This document shows positions 14,516-18,714 of a stretch of 18,714 nucleotides of DNA, in pieces. The notes under the pieces were generated by a model. That model was not told the DNA's origin. It did not search any database and saw only the letters and a program-made list of their open reading frames with translations. A program made the position numbers and the translations under genes. How positions within the stretch are numbered: position 1 is the stretch's first letter; the number at the start of each line of letters is the position of its first letter. The DNA comes from CAZIKB01 sp964539665 (GTDB taxonomy: Bacteria > Zhuqueibacterota > Zhuqueibacteria > Oceanimicrobiales > Oceanimicrobiaceae), in contig CAZIKB010000127.1 in the NCBI GenBank assembly GCA_964539665.1, forward strand, positions 1 through 18,714. Direction: 5' to 3'.

Positions 14516-14643
14516 CCTAACACTATCGCTCAGCCGACCTGATTTTCTTTCCCGCACACAGTTAGATGAGCCGGTTTTGCCGCCACCGATTAGCTGTTAA
14601 AATGCACATCACTGAAGATTCGGCAGTAGCGATAGTGTTAGGC
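14516..14643 (-). other. attC-like recombination site, long form
   Basis: CCTAACACTATCGCT (14516-14530) is the exact complement of 14628-14642. On the minus strand the outer box is GCCTAAC (a perfect RYYYAAC) and the far box GTTAGGA (GTTRRRY but for its last base). Inner boxes pair as GCTACTGCCGA with TCGGCTGAGC, leaving one extra base and one mismatch in the left arm. A size of 128 bp is like the long VCR-type attC sites. It lies downstream of the BrnTA-like genes in their direction of transcription, as an attC should. A further inverted repeat (14611-14625 with 14660-14674) overlaps one end. Confidence 0.6.
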
Positions 14644-14774
14644 ACTGCTAACATTGGCTTGCCGATTCTTCAGTACTTTCCGGGCTCAGAGCAAATATGT
14701 ATACTGTTTCAAGGTTTGTAAATAAGAGAAATAATAAGAAACAAGTCAAAAAGATTCAAATTTGACATCTGTAT

Positions 14775-15032
14775 TTAGATATGGGCAATAAGGGATCGAA
14801 GTGCTTGGTTCACGGATTCAGAGTCGGGAAAATGCGCTTTAATATCTGGATCCAACATAACCGAACCATCCTCTTGAGTGAAATATTGGACAGTGGTTGT
14901 GCCGTCGCTTTTGTGAACATGTACGGAGTGTCCTTCTCGATAGGTCTTGTAATGCTTGCCCCGGACTCCTTTTGAGAAATCATACTCGTCTCTCATCTCT
15001 CTTTCCTTTATGTTATCTTTCTTTTTTTTCAT
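14775..15032 (-). CDS. BrnA-like antitoxin
   Basis: This 85-aa protein is encoded directly after the BrnT-like toxin and overlaps it by 20 nt. It holds MRDEYDFSKGVRGKHYKTY, a motif common in small antitoxins paired with BrnT or similar toxins. A strand-rich middle follows (HSVHVHKSDGTTTVQYF), and the C-terminus is VMLDPDIKAHFPDSESVNQALRSLI, compatible with a ribbon-helix-helix. I chose the ATG at 15032 because of AGAAGAG just upstream; longer frames run back to 15140 inside the toxin gene. The middle segment makes it longer than a minimal antitoxin. Confidence 0.75.
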   Translation of the reverse strand: MKKKKDNIKEREMRDEYDFSKGVRGKHYKTYREGHSVHVHKSDGTTTVQYFTQEDGSVMLDPDIKAHFPDSESVNQALRSLIAHI

Positions 15033-15297
15033 AAGCTCTTCTCTCTTTTTTTGTTGCCTTGCGACATCCAATGATACGAATGTTTTCATTTCGTTCTGTA
15101 TACCAAACCACCACCAACCTACCTTTAGATGAGATTCCAATATCTATATACCTTTCTTCATCATCTGAGTGGTCTGGCTCATCGACGGTAATGGCTAATG
15201 GGTCATTAAAAACCGTCTTCGCTTCTTCAAAGCGCAACCCATGTTTTTTGAAATTGTTTTTGGACTTTTCTTCGTTCCATTCAAAAGTCAGAGCCAT
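15013..15297 (-). CDS. BrnT-type toxin
   Basis: The product is 94 aa with the family signature MALTFEWNEEKSKNNFKKHGL, FEEAKTVFNDP, then DEERYIDIGISSKGRLVVVWYTERNENIRIIGCRKATKKERRAYE. BrnT toxins are RelE-fold ribonucleases that inhibit translation; the C-terminal Arg/Lys-rich segment matches. The toxin-first, antitoxin-second order is the usual brnTA arrangement. The pair lies between two attC-like sites, and toxin-antitoxin pairs are known to be frequent in integron cassettes, where they stabilise the array. Confidence 0.92.
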   Translation of the reverse strand: MALTFEWNEEKSKNNFKKHGLRFEEAKTVFNDPLAITVDEPDHSDDEERYIDIGISSKGRLVVVWYTERNENIRIIGCRKATKKERRAYEKKER

Positions 15298-15340
15298 TTG
15301 CTATTTTTATCTAAGCTTTGTTTAACCGTGCTCACACTGA

Positions 15341-15369
15341 TAAATATAAAATAACTATAATAGTTTCAA
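15341..15369 (-). promoter_or_regulatory. Possible brnTA promoter and operator
   Basis: On the minus strand TTGAAA (15364-15369) is followed after 17 bp by TATTTA (15341-15346), a poor -10. Between them lies a perfect palindrome, AACTAT-A-ATAGTT (15353-15365), a good candidate for binding by the antitoxin. The symmetry is clear; the promoter call is weak. Confidence 0.35.
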
Positions 15370-15424
15370 AATGCAATCAAAAGGATAAGCTCGGTGCCAT
15401 CTTTGTGAACAGTTCATTCTCTCG

Positions 15425-15481
15425 CACGAACGATTAAATCAGCCGACCGCTTCTTGGTTCGGCTGCATTTAAGTGTTAGGC
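15425..15481 (-). other. attC-like recombination site, 57 bp
   Basis: On the minus strand it reads outer box GCCTAAC, left inner arm AAATGCAGCCGAACC, loop AAGAAGC, right inner arm GGTCGGCTGATTT, outer box GTTCGTG. The arms pair fully except for two extra bases (G and A) in the left arm, like the extrahelical bases that set attC strand choice. The size matches the classic 59-base element. The far box is degenerate (GTTCGTG rather than GTTRRRY). Orientation agrees with the site at 14516-14643, and the two bracket the brnTA pair. Confidence 0.65.
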
Positions 15482-15492
15482 ATTTGTTTTAT

Positions 15493-15511
15493 GGTGGGTT
15501 GCGAACCCACC
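15493..15511. repeat. 8-bp stem hairpin repeat
   Basis: GGTGGGTT and AACCCACC form a perfect 8-bp stem around a GCG loop, between a small ORF and the attC-like site. It looks like a short REP element. No U tract follows on the minus strand, so terminator function is doubtful. Confidence 0.45.
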
Positions 15512-15516
15512 CTACT

Positions 15517-15765
15517 TTAACTTTCTATTTTCCTCTTCCAAACTTGCTCTGTCAACTGCTGAACTTTCTTCACCCTCTCAACCAACCATTCCATTTCTTC
15601 TTTGGTAATGTTGTAGTTTTTGTCACAGCGGGTCAGGTTGAGCCACGTTATTCGAATTTCTCTCGTTAGCTGAATTTCCAAAAAATGCTCAGGAAATTCG
15701 ACCAGGGAGCGTTTTTTCTTTTGACTTTTTCCCTTAATATGTGTTAGCCTACAAGGCTTTTCTCC
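15517..15765 (-). CDS. Small conserved-looking ORF without a standard start
   Basis: The open frame is 83 codons between two stops. Its last 65 residues look like a real charged helical protein (RSLVEFPEHFLEIQLTREIR, then NITKEEMEWLVERVKKVQQL). No ATG or GTG, and no TTG ahead of the protein-like part, occurs in frame, so it is either the 3' end of a truncated gene or starts at a rare codon. It lies in the same frame straight after the TAA of the exported protein at 15766, and 36 bp before an attC-like site. I do not recognise the family. Confidence 0.4.
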   Translation of the reverse strand, partial: GEKPCRLTHIKGKSQKKKRSLVEFPEHFLEIQLTREIRITWLNLTRCDKNYNITKEEMEWLVERVKKVQQLTEQVWKRKIES

Positions 15766-16143
15766 TTATCTCAACCTGAATCCCACCGACACTCCAAGAC
15801 CTGAGCGACCGTAGGGTGTGAGACGGAATATTCCTGTAGTGCTTTCGGACTTGATGGGGTCCTTACCGGCCGCCAGGTAGTACAACAAGCCGACAATGCC
15901 CCCGGCACCCATACCGATTAGGGCTCCGAGAGCCATACAATCGTGCTCGTAACAGAACTGGTCGGGATTGCCAAACTCAGCAAGAGGGGGTCTCGCCCTC
16001 AGGTCTCCTACTATCCCAGTCGCGCTACCGATAACACCGCCAGCCATCACAATTATATACAACACCTTCTTTTTTCTTCCAGTTGGTAGTTGGCTTTCTG
16101 GGTTCCATCTTATTCCAGGTGCCTTCAAAGCTAGGACTACCAA
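15766..16143 (-). CDS. Exported/membrane protein, C-terminal part
   Basis: The real part starts near 16075 and reads KKVLYIIVMAGGVIGSATGIVG, a hydrophobic segment. A Cys-containing stretch follows (FCYEHDCMALG), then a second Gly-rich hydrophobic segment (ALIGMGAGGIVGLLYYLAAG) and a C-terminus ending SVGFRLR. The ATG at 16143 is an artefact, since the sequence before the homopolymer belongs to the other frame (16025-16357). Two glycine-rich segments suggest a small membrane protein with a periplasmic N-terminus. No family is recognised. Confidence 0.6.
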   Translation of the reverse strand: MVVLALKAPGIRWNPESQLPTGRKKKVLYIIVMAGGVIGSATGIVGDLRARPPLAEFGNPDQFCYEHDCMALGALIGMGAGGIVGLLYYLAAGKDPIKSESTTGIFRLTPYGRSGLGVSVGFRLR

Positions 16144-16357
16144 GCTGCACGCTGAGCGGAACCCACAGATGAGGCGTACAACCGATCTGAAAGAGTGGAC
16201 TGTTTAAGGCATTTGAGACGAGATTTAACTGAGCAATCCGATTGAAGATTACACCTTCTGGGTGTGAGAATTTTTGCGCGTAAACAAAGGCGGGCATGAA
16301 AGAAATTAAACAAACCGCCATGAAAGATTTACGGAGTAACCAAAATATGCTTGTCAT
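16025..16357 (-). CDS. Exported/membrane protein, N-terminal part
   Basis: This begins with a clear signal peptide (FMAVCLISFMPAFVYA, cleavage before QKFSHPEG) and a soluble segment to about TNWKKK. It then runs into the wrong frame (EGVVYNCDGWRCYR) after a run of six A on the coding strand (16070-16075). Removing one A joins it to the hydrophobic part at 15766-16075, giving one protein of about 196 aa. AGGAG lies 10 nt before the ATG at 16357. Function unknown. Confidence 0.6.
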   Translation of the reverse strand: MTSIFWLLRKSFMAVCLISFMPAFVYAQKFSHPEGVIFNRIAQLNLVSNALNSPLFQIGCTPHLWVPLSVQLGSPSFEGTWNKMEPRKPTTNWKKKEGVVYNCDGWRCYR

Positions 16358-16551
16358 TTTTCATACTCTCCTATAGTTAACTTTATACAAACATTCGATT
16401 TATCGCTTTCTAAACTTATCGATTATTAAACATTCTGCGCTGGACACTGTGGCTGCTCGAACAAGAGCGTGACCACGGATTGAAGTTGCTACTCCCAAAA
16501 ACAGCTCTATTTCTACTTTGTCCTAATGCTTAAGAGATATTGTGTTGACCT
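16358..16551. other. Non-coding gap with a hairpin
   Basis: No gene is seen. GTGG..GCTC (16449-16458) and GAGC..CCAC (16465-16476) form an interrupted hairpin. The 218-bp repeat begins at 16552. Confidence 0.3.
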
Positions 16552-16769
16552 AACCAGTGATTGTACAGTTTCTGTAAAATCTGCAATATGTAATGATCTA
16601 CAGAAACTGGTTAACTCCGCTACTGTGTTCCGTTGGGCGCAGACGCCGGGCGAAAGCCAGTAAGTAACTCATGTTTTTCATACAGCACCAATATATTTAA
16701 TGCACAATCAAAAAACAATAAAATTGTTACATCTTGTTAAAATATCATTTACATTTTGAAATTTATCCA
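16552..16769. repeat. 218-bp dispersed repeat, copy 2
   Basis: This copy of the element at 8243-8461 is in the same orientation. It holds a perfect 11-bp stem, CAGTTTCTGTA and TACAGAAACTG, with a 22-nt loop; an outer TAAC/GTTA pair may extend it with a bulge. It lies between the stop of the methyltransferase gene (16783) and the exported protein gene. It has no ORF. The copies differ at many single positions but share start and end, so it is an old mobile or duplicated unit. Confidence 0.8.
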
Positions 16770-16782
16770 GGCCAGCACAACA

Positions 16783-17790
16783 TTATGCTCGAATGCCTTC
16801 AATTATACAAATACTCTCATTCGTCGGTATAATCCGGGAGAGTTTAAATCCTGATGATTCCAGCAGCTCTTTGAACTCTGTTTCCGTGCGCTCACGTCCG
16901 CCTGTCATAACCAGCATTTCCAGGTCCAGAAGTTTGGCAATTGAGGGCTCGTTTCCTGGAGGAATAACCATCTCCACAATTAACAGTTTAGATTGTGGCT
17001 TCATTGCTTTATGGCAATTTATCAGGATTGTTTTGCACTGTTCATCAGTCCAGTCATGCAGGATGTGCGACATAAGATAGGCGTCGCTCCCAGAGGAGAT
17101 CTCTTTGAAAAAATCACATTCAACAGCTTCACAGCGATCAGCAATTCCTTTTGTGAGGATATATTTTTTCGTTTCCTGAATTACAGAAGGAAGCTCTGCC
17201 ACAATTCCTTTCATGAAAGGATTTGCGATTAGAATCTCTGCCATCAGCGAGCCAGTCCCACCACCAACATCTGTCAAAGTATTGATACCTGAAAAGTCAT
17301 AGACATCAACAATCGCGCGATGGGACATAGTTGCTTTCATGGCATTGGCTTCGTTAAATACTTTCGCAGCCAGAGGATTTTTTTTAAGCCAGTCAGAAAC
17401 CGGCATCCCATGAGCTTTTTCAAAGGCTGTTTCACCGGTTTTCACACTGTCCAGAAAGTATCCCCATGCCTTTTCACTCCATTCAGAGTGGAACAATAAG
17501 GCAGCAGCTCTCATAGCTCCGCTTTTCAAACACTCCGCCATTGGCGTGAACTGAAACTGTTTGTCTTCTGTCTCTGAAAAAATGCCGACACTGGCTAAGG
17601 TTCGCATTATTCTGTAAAGAGTGGGTGCGTGGCTCTGACTCATTTTAGCAATTTCTGCAATGCTTTTGGGACCTTGAGCCAGAATGTCGGCAATACCCAG
17701 CTCTGCCGCCACATAAATTGGTTTGCTTATCCATTTTTCAATAATGAATTTCATTAGTTGTGCTGGGGGTGGTAGTTCATTTGTCTGCAT
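16783..17790 (-). CDS. SAM-dependent O-methyltransferase (plant COMT-like class)
   Basis: This is a 335-aa enzyme. Residues about 10-100 form the winged-helix dimerisation domain (AAELGIADILAQGPKSIAEIA, LYRIMRTLASVGIF). The SAM-binding loop is DVGGGTG at 174-180. The catalytic base is expected at H245 in SHILHDW, followed by LLIVEMVIPPGNEP and the late LLESSGF motif. The family transfers methyl from SAM to a hydroxyl of an aromatic or polyketide-like small molecule; the acceptor is unknown. AGAAGGAG lies 6 nt before the ATG at 17790. Length is normal for the family. A neighbouring PLP enzyme upstream might share a pathway, but a 436-bp gap separates them. Confidence 0.92.
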   Translation of the reverse strand: MQTNELPPPAQLMKFIIEKWISKPIYVAAELGIADILAQGPKSIAEIAKMSQSHAPTLYRIMRTLASVGIFSETEDKQFQFTPMAECLKSGAMRAAALLFHSEWSEKAWGYFLDSVKTGETAFEKAHGMPVSDWLKKNPLAAKVFNEANAMKATMSHRAIVDVYDFSGINTLTDVGGGTGSLMAEILIANPFMKGIVAELPSVIQETKKYILTKGIADRCEAVECDFFKEISSGSDAYLMSHILHDWTDEQCKTILINCHKAMKPQSKLLIVEMVIPPGNEPSIAKLLDLEMLVMTGGRERTETEFKELLESSGFKLSRIIPTNESICIIEGIRA

Positions 17791-17852
17791 TTTCTTCTCC
17801 TTCTTTTGTAAAAGATTGTTAATTTACGTTTGACAGAAAACTCGATTATTTA

Positions 17853-17931
17853 TGTCATTCCAGCGATCATTTGTGCTGGAATTTCCTCTTTTCGGGCAGG
17901 AGATTCCTGCTAAAAACATGCAGGAATGACA
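17853..17931. repeat. 79-bp inverted repeat element
   Basis: TGTCATTCC (17853-17861) is the exact complement of GGAATGACA (17923-17931), with the match extending to 12 bp with one mismatch. The GAATGACA end recalls the elements at 120 and 8590. There is no ORF. The rest of the gap 17791-18226 is AT-rich and holds nothing I recognise. Confidence 0.6.
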
Positions 17932-18226
17932 AGAAAGGGCTATTTTCGGTCAAACACGAATGAAGAACTTTCGGAATAACACAAAATGATTCCAACGGAT
18001 ACTTTCTAAATATCCCATCCTCTGGATTCATCTATTTGTTGGCATTAATTTGAATTGCCACTTTTGCGGAAATCTACTACTTTTATTTATCGGAAAATTA
18101 TTAGAGGTGAGATTTGAGAAATGAAAATATGAGTAAGAATAAAAAGAGGTTAGAAATTTATGATTAAGGAAAATAAATAATTAACTATTAAATGTCAATG
18201 CCTTTTTGAAGTAAAATGCAACGACA

Positions 18227-18714
18227 TCATACTTTGTACAACAGATCTATATACTTTTTCAGCAAGTCACTCACCACGCCTCTGAATGGCATTGTGGCAG
18301 CCAGACCATAAACGGGAGCCATTCCCTCCATTACATCCGGGTTCATCCTGACGTGTTCAACCGCTGATTTCAAATCATCGATAAACTTTTCCGCAACTCC
18401 TGGTTGAGTATGTCTCAGTGTTATGCAGATATGAACCGCCGGAGGCTTATGCAGGCCATTCAAATTCCATTTCCTTCCGGTCATGTAATCCACAATTTTA
18501 TAAATGTCCAATTTTTCCGATGCAAAGGCAATAACCCACAGCGGATTTCCGAGCACTTGCAGGTCTGGAATTTCTCTGATACCCTTTTTGATCGATTCAG
18601 CCGTTTCCAGTATATTCTTCGCTGACTCCATGTATCCCTGCTCTCCAGTTGACACCATGGACGCCCAACAGGCAGCGCTCAAAGCGCCTGGTCTGCTGCC
18701 TGCAAAAGTTGGAG
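18227..18714 (-). CDS. PLP-dependent lyase/decarboxylase, C-terminal part (sphingosine-1-phosphate lyase-like)
   Basis: The reading frame runs off the right edge of the window, so only the last 162 residues are seen. It opens with PTFAGSRPGALSAACWASMV, the conserved stretch shortly after the PLP lysine in sphingosine-1-phosphate lyase and group II decarboxylase proteins. The small C-terminal domain follows (NPLWVIAFASEKLDIYKIVDYM, then WNLNGLHKPPAVHICIT). The PLP-binding lysine lies outside the window. The substrate could be a phosphorylated sphingoid base or an amino acid; SPL-like is preferred from the AGSRPG and HICIT patterns. The TTG at 18682 is internal and not a start. Confidence 0.85.
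   Translation of the reverse strand, partial: PTFAGSRPGALSAACWASMVSTGEQGYMESAKNILETAESIKKGIREIPDLQVLGNPLWVIAFASEKLDIYKIVDYMTGRKWNLNGLHKPPAVHICITLRHTQPGVAEKFIDDLKSAVEHVRMNPDVMEGMAPVYGLAATMPFRGVVSDLLKKYIDLLYKV

Noticed and set aside
15454..15669. 71-codon plus-strand frame
   Set aside because: It overlaps an attC-like site and a hairpin and is the complement of a more protein-like minus-strand ORF.
15730..15765. AGCCT-ACA-AGGCT followed by TTTTCT on the plus strand, as an intrinsic terminator
   Set aside because: No plus-strand gene precedes it, and on the minus strand, where the genes are, no U tract follows the stem.
1..18714. CRISPR array, tRNA or rRNA genes
   Set aside because: No regularly spaced direct repeats, and no recognisable tRNA or rRNA sequence was seen by eye on either strand.

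Overview
The window is about 18.7 kb of AT-leaning bacterial DNA in which every supported gene lies on the minus strand, so transcription runs right to left. A TonB-dependent receptor with an N-terminal carboxypeptidase-regulatory-like domain points to a Gram-negative, FCB-like lineage. Clear Shine-Dalgarno sites and one exact TTGACA-17-TATAAT promoter argue against Bacteroidetes proper. Candidate phyla such as KSB1 or Calditrichaeota would fit, but that is inference. No rRNA, tRNA, CRISPR array, transposase or integrase gene was found.

Right part (18714-15500): the C-terminal part of a PLP-dependent lyase/decarboxylase cut by the window edge, an O-methyltransferase, one copy of a 218-bp dispersed repeat, a frameshifted exported membrane protein, and a small ORF with no standard start codon.

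Middle (15481-9740): two inverted-repeat sites resembling integron attC sites flank a BrnT/BrnA-like toxin-antitoxin pair, giving an attC cluster without a visible integrase. Next come a lipoprotein, a 140-bp MITE with a CTAT target duplication, an SRPBCC-fold protein and a TonB-dependent receptor broken by two frameshifts. A third attC-like palindrome follows, interrupted by a 131-bp MITE.

Left of that (9700-8240): a VapB/VapC-type pair with a consensus, apparently leaderless promoter whose spacer is a perfect operator palindrome; a truncated duplicate of the cupin gene found at 210-575; hairpin repeats; and the second copy of the 218-bp repeat, which abuts a leftover coiled-coil sensor segment.

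Left part (7979-790): a compact signalling operon. In transcription order it encodes an RsbR/RsbS-type STAS protein, an RsbT-like kinase fused to an RsbX/SpoIIE-type phosphatase, then three successive histidine kinase plus single-domain response regulator pairs (PAS-HK/RR, REC-HK/RR, REC-PAS-HK-REC/RR). Six receiver domains are present and none has an output domain. This looks like a stressosome-style partner switch coupled to a multi-kinase phosphorelay whose output lies elsewhere. A cupin gene ends the window.

Four genes are interrupted: one in-frame TAG in the hybrid kinase, and frameshifts in the PAS kinase, the TonB receptor (two) and the exported protein. At least two lie in six-base homopolymers, so sequencing error must be excluded before any is called a pseudogene.
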